From NCBI GenBank assembly GCA_028702135.1, contig JAQVPJ010000019.1, forward strand, positions 1-44,861: a DNA stretch of 44,861 nt, in the 5' to 3' direction. Positions 39,222-44,861 of this stretch are shown here, in pieces; positions within the stretch are counted from its first letter, which is position 1; the number at the start of each line of letters is the position of its first letter. This DNA is from Eubacteriales bacterium (GTDB taxonomy: Bacteria; Bacillota; Clostridia; Oscillospirales; CAG-382). The translations under genes were made by a program, and so were the position numbers. Below the pieces are notes generated by a model that searched no databases, was not told where the DNA came from, and saw only the letters and a list, made by a program, of their open reading frames with translations.

Positions 39222-41084
39222 TTATTTTATAACTTTATACGTTCGTAACGCGTTGAAAACTGCGATTATGGATACCCCTACGTCAGCAAAAACAGCTTCC
39301 CACATGGAAGCGATACCGAAAGCACCGAGCACCATTACAAGAACCTTAACCCCGATTGCAAAAACTATATTCTGACGAACTATTTTCATAGTTTTTCTGG
39401 AAATTTTTATAGCTGTTACTATTTTCAAGGGATTATCATCCATTATAACGATATCTGCAGCTTCTATCGCGGCGCCTGAACCCAGACCTCCCATAGCTAT
39501 GCCTATATCAGCTCTTGTCAATACAGGAGCGTCGTTTATGCCGTCTCCGGCATATACAAGCGTTCCGTTACCTTTTATATCATCCAAAAGAGCTTCAGTG
39601 GCTGTAACCTTTTCATATGGAAGCAATTCGTAATAGACCCGGTCAATACCGAGCTTTTCCGCAACATGCTCGCTTATTTCCTTTGAGTCTCCGGTAAGCA
39701 TAACAAGGTTCTTTACTCCGGCACTTCTAAGTTCCGATATTGTAAAAACCGATTCCGGTTTAATCTCATCTGAAATTGAGATATAACCTATGTAAGTACC
39801 CGAATCGGCGACAAATACCGTTGTTCCGTAATTCTCCGGATTTTTGCAGGCAATTCCATGCTTTTTCATCAGCTTTTCGTTACCTGCGAGAATTCTTATT
39901 TTGTCTACGAAAGCGGTTATCCCGTATCCGGGCAGCTCTGTAACATCACTTACACGGGTATAATCGACAGGACGATTATATTCTTTTTTTATAGATAATG
40001 CGATAGGATGATCGGAATAGCTTTCCGCAAGCGCAGCAAGCTCCAAAAGAGAGTTTTTGTCTTTTTCCGTCGCATTTTCCCTGTCTGGTACTATCTCGCT
40101 GACCTTGAAAACACCCTTTGTGAGCGTTCCGGTCTTGTCAAATACAACGGTATTTGCTTTCGAAAGGGATTCCAGATAATTCCCGCCTTTTATAAGAATC
40201 CCGTTTGAAGATGCACCTCCGATACCGCCGAAAAAGCTGAGCGGAATGGAGATGACCAACGCACATGGGCAGCTTACCACAAGGAATATCAATGCACGTT
40301 CCACCCATTTTATTAATTCATCACCGGTAAAAATCGGAGGAAGCAGAGCTGTAAGCAGTGCGAGGATTACAACAATCGGAGTATAGTATCTTGCAAATAC
40401 AGTGATGAATTTCTCTGTTTTTGCTTTTTTTGATTCCGAGTTTTCTACAAGCTCAAGTATCTTGAAAACGGTTGATTCAGTAAACAGATGCGTTACTTTA
40501 ATCCTTATGGGACTGCTGATGTTGACACTGCCGCTGTATATACTGTCACCGTTCGCAACATCATGCGGCAGAGATTCGCCGGTTAGGGAGGAGGTGTCCA
40601 CAGAGGATTCGCCACTTACGACTACACCGTCAAGCGGAACCTTCTCGCCTGCTTTGACTACTATGACATCACCTACCGCAACTTCATATGGAGAAACCCT
40701 GATCAACTCACCGTTCGAATCAATATTGGCGTAATCGGGGCGTATTTCCATAAGCTCGGCTATGGATTCTCTTGAACGCTCGACCGATAACTTTTCAAAA
40801 AATTCGCCGACCTGATAAAACAACATTACCGCAACTGCTTCGGGGTATTCGCCTATGTAAAACGCACCGACAGTCGCTATCGTCATCAGTAGGTTTTCGT
40901 TGAAGACCTGACCGTTCAAAATGCTTTTTATCGATTTGCAGATTACGCATCCGCCGATAAAAAGATATATTAGCAGGTACATAGTAAGCCTGTATATACC
41001 ATTAAGTGGTAGAAAAAATGATGAGGAAAACAATATTATCGTAACGATTATTCTGTATAAAAGATATTTATGCTTTTTATTCAT
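39222..41084 (-). CDS. P1B-type zinc/cadmium-transporting ATPase without N-terminal HMA domain
   Basis: A 620-residue metal efflux pump (ZntA/CadA class). TGES at 168-171 (actuator), CPC at 272-274 (transport site), DKTGT at 316-320 (phosphorylated Asp), SDHPIAL (HP motif) and GDGINDAPVL. In the last helices the Lys in NIVFAIGVK and the Asp in WEAVFADVG match the Zn/Cd/Pb class rather than the Cu class. The usual N-terminal heavy-metal-binding domain is missing: the first membrane helix starts near residue 10. A separate HMA protein is encoded 10 bases upstream, and an SmtB-type sensor before that, so the three genes form one metal-induced operon. Exact metal preference is not decided by sequence. 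Confidence 0.93.
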   Translation of the reverse strand: MNKKHKYLLYRIIVTIILFSSSFFLPLNGIYRLTMYLLIYLFIGGCVICKSIKSILNGQVFNENLLMTIATVGAFYIGEYPEAVAVMLFYQVGEFFEKLSVERSRESIAELMEIRPDYANIDSNGELIRVSPYEVAVGDVIVVKAGEKVPLDGVVVSGESSVDTSSLTGESLPHDVANGDSIYSGSVNISSPIRIKVTHLFTESTVFKILELVENSESKKAKTEKFITVFARYYTPIVVILALLTALLPPIFTGDELIKWVERALIFLVVSCPCALVISIPLSFFGGIGGASSNGILIKGGNYLESLSKANTVVFDKTGTLTKGVFKVSEIVPDRENATEKDKNSLLELAALAESYSDHPIALSIKKEYNRPVDYTRVSDVTELPGYGITAFVDKIRILAGNEKLMKKHGIACKNPENYGTTVFVADSGTYIGYISISDEIKPESVFTISELRSAGVKNLVMLTGDSKEISEHVAEKLGIDRVYYELLPYEKVTATEALLDDIKGNGTLVYAGDGINDAPVLTRADIGIAMGGLGSGAAIEAADIVIMDDNPLKIVTAIKISRKTMKIVRQNIVFAIGVKVLVMVLGAFGIASMWEAVFADVGVSIIAVFNALRTYKVIK

Positions 41085-41094
41085 AGTAACTCTG

Positions 41095-41313
41095 TTAAAT
41101 ATTGCTCAAAACACAATCGGGCTCTATTTTTTTGCAAGTTTTTCTTATATCATCAAAAATATCTTCGGAAATCTCATCGGTAAGAGTAAGCGTAAGCCTT
41201 TCCGAAAAGACGCTGATTTTTACTTCTCTGACACCTTTAAGCTTTTTTAACGCTTTTTCGACTTTAAAGGCACAGCTTGGGCATACATTAGTTATTTTAT
41301 AACTTTTAATCAT
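41095..41313 (-). CDS. small HMA-domain protein (free metal-binding domain of the pump)
   Basis: 72 residues from the ATG at 41311-41313, seven bases after GGAGGG (the longer frame to 41343 lacks one). A single ferredoxin-like heavy-metal-associated domain with Cys11-x-x-Cys14 (NVCPSCAFKVEKAL) and a late Cys near the end. It looks like the detached N-terminal domain of the downstream ATPase and may hand over Zn/Cd or act as a regulator of the pump. It lies between the sensor and pump genes; its stop is ten bases from the ATPase start. Confidence 0.88.
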   Translation of the reverse strand: MIKSYKITNVCPSCAFKVEKALKKLKGVREVKISVFSERLTLTLTDEISEDIFDDIRKTCKKIEPDCVLSNI

Positions 41314-41329
41314 TGAAATTCCCTCCTGA

Positions 41330-41692
41330 TTATTCGAGGACATGGTCTATGCCTTCGTTGATTATATCCTTGACATGGTCGTCTGCTAATGAATAAAGCA
41401 TGGCTTTCCCATCTCTGCGATAAGTAATGAGTTTACTTTTTTTTAATGAATTCAACTGGTGTGAGATTGCTGATTGCGATATTCCGAGTAGCAGCGCGAT
41501 GTCTCCGACACACATTTCTCCCTCGAGAAGAACACAGAGTATTTTTATTCTTGTGGAATCCCCGAATATTTTAAATAGCTCGGCAAGATTATACAGTACA
41601 TCCTCCTGTGGAAGATTTTTTCGTACCCTTGAAATCATAGCGTCGTCTGCATACAGAAAGCATTCGACATTGTCTTTATCAGTAATATGCAT
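41330..41692 (-). CDS. ArsR/SmtB-family metal-sensing repressor
   Basis: 120 residues from the ATG at 41690-41692, four bases after AAAGGAGAG; the longer frame to 41776 runs back into the promoter. Winged-helix DNA reader: ISQSAISHQLNSLKKSKLI, then wing YRRDGKAMLYSL. By my count Asp104, His106, His117 and Glu120 form the alpha-5 metal site with the same spacing (DxH-x10-HxxE) as SmtB. Cys61 and Asp64 (EMCVGD) plus Cys11 could form an alpha-3N-like site. A Zn(II)/Cd(II)-released repressor of its own operon is the natural reading, supported by a palindrome downstream of the promoter. Confidence 0.9.
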   Translation of the reverse strand: MHITDKDNVECFLYADDAMISRVRKNLPQEDVLYNLAELFKIFGDSTRIKILCVLLEGEMCVGDIALLLGISQSAISHQLNSLKKSKLITYRRDGKAMLYSLADDHVKDIINEGIDHVLE

Positions 41693-41712
41693 TTTGCTCT
41701 CCTTTCGATATA

Positions 41713-41726
41713 TGCACATATGTGCA
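41713..41726 (-). promoter_or_regulatory. 14-bp perfect palindrome, likely SmtB/ArsR operator
   Basis: TGCACATATGTGCA is its own reverse complement and is preceded by ATA as in 12-2-12 type ArsR-family sites. It lies about +10 to +23 from the predicted start of the metal operon. A second CATATG half lies at about 41733-41738. Confidence 0.7.
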
Positions 41727-41741
41727 ACTGTACATATGACT

Positions 41742-41770
41742 ATTATATGCTGTTTTGATGCAGTTGTCAA
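41742..41770 (-). promoter_or_regulatory. perfect sigma-A promoter of the metal efflux operon
   Basis: Minus strand TTGACA (41765-41770), 17 bases, TATAAT (41742-41747). Confidence 0.9.
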
Positions 41771-41895
41771 TAGCAAAATAAAAAATTTTGCTGAGTTATC
41801 AAAAGCAACTATTTAATATTTGCATGGTTTTCAGTTGCATAATCGTAACGCATAAAATCCGCGAAATCATAATATTAATTGACTGTAAAAAATAT

Positions 41896-41914
41896 GATAT
41901 AATCCGGAAGGTGG
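41896..41914 (+). promoter_or_regulatory. extended -10 and ribosome site before feoB
   Basis: TGATATAAT ends at 41903 (extended -10; the best -35, TTAATT, is weak at 17 bases). GGAAGGTGG follows at 41906-41914. If this -10 is used, transcription begins within the ribosome site, leaving an almost leaderless mRNA; a promoter further upstream is possible. I see no clear Fur box. Confidence 0.4.
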
Positions 41915-41922
41915 TGTTGAAT

Positions 41923-44049
41923 GTGAGTGTAAAAATAGCGTTAGCGGGTAATCCGAACAGCGGGAAAACCACTCTGTTCAACAAACTGACCGGCTCTAAT
42001 CAATATACGGGAAATTGGCCCGGAGTAACAGTCGATAAAAAGGTAGGAAGGTATAAAAGAGATAAAAATATCGTTATAACTGATTTGCCGGGAGTGTATT
42101 CGCTCTCACCCTATACGCCTGAAGAGATTGTGGCACGGGATTATTTACTTGGTGAGGATTCAGCTGTGATAATAAACCTTGCGGATGCTATGAACCTTGA
42201 GAGAAACCTGTACCTGACTACACAACTGTCTGAGCTTGGAAAACCCATGGTAATTACCTTGAATATGATTGACATCATGCAAAAAAAAGGGGAGAGCATA
42301 AACATAAAAAAACTTGCCGGTCTTTTCGGCTGTCCGGTAATAGAAATGTCCGCGCTAAAGGGTACGGGATTAATAGAAACAATTGATACCGCTTTAATGC
42401 TCGCTAAAGAAAACCCGATTAAAAAAAAGTATATAAAGTTCTCGTCGGTAACAGAAAACGCTCTTTCGGAAATCTCTGCTTTAATAAAGGATACCGTTCC
42501 ATCAGATAAAAATAGGTGGTATTCGATAAAAATCTTTGAGCGTGACATGAAAGCAGTTGAGAAAGCAGGTATTTCTGATGAAATAATAAAAAAATCCGAG
42601 AGTATAATACTATACGCAGAGAAATTACTCGGGAAGGATGCCATAAGTATTATATCGGATGAAAGATATGATTTTATCAACAAAGCTGTAAGTATATGCT
42701 GTTCGAAGAATAAAAAAGCAGTTTCCACTTCTGAAAAAATAGATCGTGTAATTACAAATCGCTGGCTTGCTCTGCCTGTTTTTGCAGTAGTGATAACTAT
42801 AATTTATTATGTTTCGGTAAACCTTGCCGGAAAGGCTGTATCTGAATGGATAGCAGATATCATGTTTAAAAAGATTATTATAAGGAATCTTTCCGCCTGG
42901 CTTGAATATTTTAACACTGCCGGATGGCTTAGGGGATTGCTCATTCAAGGAATAATCAAAGGCGTAAGCTCTGTTATAAGCTTTGTACCTCAGATGCTCA
43001 CGCTGTTCTTTTTTCTCTCAGTACTTGAAGACTGCGGATATATGGCACGCGTTGCTTTTATTATGGACAGGATTTTTAGAAAGTTCGGATTATCGGGGAA
43101 ATCATTCATACCCCTGCTTGTATGCACAGGTTGTAGTGTGCCCGGAATCATGGCGACAAAAATGATAGAAAACGAAAATGACCGCAGAATAACCGTTATT
43201 ACCGCACCGTTTATACCGTGCGGTGCAAAGCTTACCGTAGTCGCACTCATCGGGGGAGTATTATTTCCGGAATTATGGTTTTTTGCGCCTGCTGTTTTTT
43301 TTCTTGGTATACTTGCCGTTGCGGTTTCAGGAATAATTCTTAAAAAAACGAGATTGTTTTCGGGCGACAAATCTCCTTTTCTGCTCGAACTGCCCGATTA
43401 TCATATGCCATCAATAAAAAGCGTCCTGCCACAGGTAATACAGCGTGTAAAAGCATTTGTTTTCAAGGCAGGAACGGTGATATTCATCGCTTCTGGTTTA
43501 ATTTGGTTTTTATCTTCTTTCGGTTTTGTGGGCGGCGAAATATGTGAAGTCGGTTGCGGAGAAAGTCTGCTTGCAACGATCGGCAGTATTATTACCCCGC
43601 TGTTCAAACCGATTGGTTTTGGGTTTTGGGAAGCAGCGGTCGCCTCAATCTCGGGACTGCTCGCTAAAGAAAACATTGTCGCTACTCTCAGTATTTTGCT
43701 GGGTATAAATGATATCGGTGAGAGCAGCAGCGATACCTGGTTATTGTTGAAACAACTTTTCGGCTCTGCTTCGGCAGCTTCATTTCTTGTATTCAATATG
43801 CTGTGCGGTCCATGTGTTTCAACAATCTCTGCTATTAAAAAAGAGTTGCTGAGTATTAAACTTACCTGTTTTGCGATTACATACCAGACTGTGCTTGCAT
43901 ATGCATTCGCTTTGGTTACATACCAGACAGTCGGGCTGATTACAGGAGAGTTAAGATACGGAACAGGCTCGGTAATCGCTGTTGTCGTTTTGAGTGTCTT
44001 TTTCTATTTTTTGTTCCGTCCCGAAAGAATCTGCAAAAAAAAGCGCTGA
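41923..44049 (+). CDS. feoB: ferrous iron transporter FeoB
   Basis: 708 residues from GTG at 41923, giving the usual start MSVKIALAGNPNSGK; a TTG six bases earlier is an alternative, and the open frame to 41788 is not credible. N-terminal G domain: G1 GNPNSGKTT, switch I TGNWPGVTVD, G3 DLPGVY, G4 NMID, G5 SALKGTG. C-terminal transport region with about nine helices and the conserved Cys blocks VCTGCSVPGIMATK, FIPCGAK and LCGPC. It imports Fe(II) with GTP control. No FeoA or FeoC gene is adjacent, which is unusual for Firmicutes. It is divergent from the Zn/Cd efflux operon. Confidence 0.95.
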   Translation: MSVKIALAGNPNSGKTTLFNKLTGSNQYTGNWPGVTVDKKVGRYKRDKNIVITDLPGVYSLSPYTPEEIVARDYLLGEDSAVIINLADAMNLERNLYLTTQLSELGKPMVITLNMIDIMQKKGESINIKKLAGLFGCPVIEMSALKGTGLIETIDTALMLAKENPIKKKYIKFSSVTENALSEISALIKDTVPSDKNRWYSIKIFERDMKAVEKAGISDEIIKKSESIILYAEKLLGKDAISIISDERYDFINKAVSICCSKNKKAVSTSEKIDRVITNRWLALPVFAVVITIIYYVSVNLAGKAVSEWIADIMFKKIIIRNLSAWLEYFNTAGWLRGLLIQGIIKGVSSVISFVPQMLTLFFFLSVLEDCGYMARVAFIMDRIFRKFGLSGKSFIPLLVCTGCSVPGIMATKMIENENDRRITVITAPFIPCGAKLTVVALIGGVLFPELWFFAPAVFFLGILAVAVSGIILKKTRLFSGDKSPFLLELPDYHMPSIKSVLPQVIQRVKAFVFKAGTVIFIASGLIWFLSSFGFVGGEICEVGCGESLLATIGSIITPLFKPIGFGFWEAAVASISGLLAKENIVATLSILLGINDIGESSSDTWLLLKQLFGSASAASFLVFNMLCGPCVSTISAIKKELLSIKLTCFAITYQTVLAYAFALVTYQTVGLITGELRYGTGSVIAVVVLSVFFYFLFRPERICKKKR

Positions 44050-44071
44050 ATTGCGGTTAGCAAAACAGCGC
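44035..44071 (-). terminator. terminator for the PAP2 gene lying inside the feoB 3' end
   Basis: On the minus strand GCGCTG (44066-44071) pairs with CAGCGC (44043-44048) and eight T follow (44035-44042). The T-tract is the Lys-rich last codons of feoB on the other strand. Confidence 0.72.
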
Positions 44072-44086
44072 ACATCGAGTATTGAT

Positions 44087-44767
44087 TTAAGGCTGTGTTA
44101 CGTCGACAGTCTTCTTTTTTGCTTTAACCAAATGATAAGTAATAAAATACAATATCGCAGCGAGTAAAACACCGGCAAACAAGTCAAGAACGGAGTGCTG
44201 CTTTATCAATACTGTTGAAAGACAGATAAGAACGCTCAAAACTGAAGAAAACAGCTTTGTAAGCTTTTTACCCTTAAAGCAATCGGATTTTAACACGGTA
44301 GCAAGAAGAGCAATCGCCACTGCAACGTGCATTGAAGGCATCACTACACGTGGAGGACTGTCGATGCTGTAGATGTATTTTACGGCATCTATAAGGATAT
44401 TGTCCCTGCCAAGAGACTCGAAGTCGGGACGTATGCTCTCGGTAACGCCGCTGGGGAAAAATGTATTGATAAGTACGGATATAAACATACTTCCGCTTAT
44501 CATAATATTAGCGTTAATGAAATCCGACTTGTTCTTATTGGCAGTATAAAGAAGTACCGCCATAATATAAAAATACCAGAGAACATATGGTATTATAAAC
44601 CATTCACAAAACGGAATCTTATCGTCAAGCGTGCTGGAAACGATATAAAAATTAGGCATTGTGTCAGCATTCAGGCGTAACAGCTCATACCAGATAAAAT
44701 GTACAGGCCAGTACAACAATAAAAGTAAATGCTTGTTCTTTTTTATCATGTTGAAAAAAACGTTCAT
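44087..44767 (-). CDS. PAP2-superfamily membrane phosphatase/transferase
   Basis: A 226-residue protein with about six membrane helices. The PAP2 core is recognisable: PSMH (His147; PSGH in many members) and the nucleophile block KQHSVLDLFAG with His191 and Asp195. The first PAP2 motif (KxxxxxxRP) is not clear, as in the Aur1/inositol-phosphoceramide-synthase-like branch (PAP2_3). It could dephosphorylate a lipid such as polyprenyl or phosphatidyl phosphate or transfer a head group; the substrate is unknown. The ATG follows AGGAG by seven bases. Convergent with feoB, with a 37-bp gap. Confidence 0.85.
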   Translation of the reverse strand: MNVFFNMIKKNKHLLLLLYWPVHFIWYELLRLNADTMPNFYIVSSTLDDKIPFCEWFIIPYVLWYFYIMAVLLYTANKNKSDFINANIMISGSMFISVLINTFFPSGVTESIRPDFESLGRDNILIDAVKYIYSIDSPPRVVMPSMHVAVAIALLATVLKSDCFKGKKLTKLFSSVLSVLICLSTVLIKQHSVLDLFAGVLLAAILYFITYHLVKAKKKTVDVTQP

Positions 44768-44790
44768 ATACAGACTCCTGTTATAAAATG

Positions 44791-44815
44791 CGCCTCCGTT
44801 GACAGAGGCGTTTTA
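44791..44815 (-). terminator. hairpin after the partial tRNA-Arg
   Basis: CGCCTC (44791-44796) pairs with GAGGCG (44805-44810). Plus-strand TTTT follows directly; on the minus strand CATTTTAT follows, so it is a modest terminator for the tRNA. Confidence 0.6.
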
Positions 44816-44817
44816 GC

Positions 44818-44861
44818 TGGCACTTCCACCGGGAATCGAACCCGAAACTAGCCCTTAGGAG
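44818..44861 (-). tRNA. tRNA-Arg (anticodon CCT), 3' part only
   Basis: The window ends inside the anticodon arm. Visible from the 3' end: CCA, discriminator G, acceptor strand TGGAAGT, T-arm TCGGG-TTCGATT-CCCGG, a short variable loop and an anticodon loop CTCCTAA, so the anticodon is CCT. A short variable loop excludes Leu and Ser. The 5' half is outside the window. Confidence 0.85.

Noticed and set aside
42141-42728. 195-aa minus-strand frame inside feoB
   Set aside because: Antisense to the FeoB G domain and linker; Ser/Ile/Phe-rich shadow without a start signal.
1-44861. CRISPR arrays, insertion sequences, phage genes, integron or attachment sites
   Set aside because: No regularly spaced repeats, transposase or integrase frames were seen; the tRNA genes are not followed by integrase or direct repeats inside the window.
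1-44861. Riboswitches, T-box leaders, RNase P RNA, SRP RNA and tmRNA
   Set aside because: I looked for core motifs such as the T-box GGTGGTACCGCG and the RNase P core; the only GGTGGTACC string (near 5782) is inside the GH27 coding sequence. A covariance-model scan would be needed to exclude weak cases.

Overview
The window looks like chromosomal DNA of a low-to-moderate GC Gram-positive anaerobe of the class Clostridia. Ruminococcaceae/Oscillospirales-like is my best guess, not proven. The signs are dockerin-type modules on secreted proteins, an SLH-anchored protein, lipoproteins with Gram-positive lipoboxes, strong GGAGG ribosome sites with frequent TTG/GTG starts, near-consensus sigma-A promoters with 17-base spacers, and clostridial small-protein families. 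I see no rRNA operon, CRISPR array, transposase or phage gene. The window opens inside the 3' end of one gene and closes inside a tRNA.

Layout. 1-5000: the tail of an unknown gene, then a two-gene minus-strand operon of large secreted proteins (LRR-dockerin, then a multidomain discoidin/cohesin-like/CBM9-like/dockerin protein). 5057-7850: a small basic protein whose frame runs through its own terminator, a GH27 alpha-galactosidase-type enzyme and a shared sugar-importer ATPase (MsmX/MsmK type). 8027-11329: ABC-F ATPase, DUF4830 protein and RsuA-type pseudouridine synthase on one strand. 11596-14246: DUF378 membrane protein, then TrmB and a MurE-type ligase that overlap tail to tail. 14448-18245: YfbR-type nucleotidase, then a sugar-acid-type set (TIM-barrel isomerase, mannonate/fructuronate-type SDR, solute-binding lipoprotein) without permeases. 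18632-20406: a little-known trio of lipoprotein, NodB-like pseudoenzyme and overlapping Cys-rich protein. 20445-25263: beta-CASP metallo-hydrolase, a two-zinc-ribbon protein and an SLH protein with a phosphodiester glycosidase domain. 25514-29135: DUF368 polyprenyl-phosphate transporter (PopT type), two small proteins, and a YyaL thioredoxin-domain protein. 29302-29582: tRNA-Glu and tRNA-Met under one promoter. 29800-39172: a tight six-gene plus-strand operon (pgeF, yhaO, yhaN, recG, dus, tex). 39222-44049: a zinc/cadmium efflux operon (SmtB/ArsR sensor, free HMA metallochaperone-like protein, P-type ATPase) divergent from feoB. 44087-44861: PAP2-family membrane protein and a partial tRNA-Arg.

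How the parts fit: most of the window is housekeeping (tRNA and rRNA modification, cell-wall recycling and quality control, DNA repair, metal balance) mixed with carbohydrate capture at the cell surface. I did not find a complete undescribed defence or mobile system. The most interesting leads are: a dockerin variant shared by two neighbouring proteins in which the second calcium loop is replaced by a Cys- and Pro-containing loop; the NodB pseudoenzyme trio; the small gene whose coding frame crosses its terminator; the split metal pump whose regulator has a full SmtB-like metal-site pattern and a palindrome at the promoter; and several hairpin or leader elements in intergenic DNA.

Start sites were revised from the longest open frame wherever a clear Shine-Dalgarno sequence decided the matter. 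All family names rest on motif recognition by eye; no search was run.
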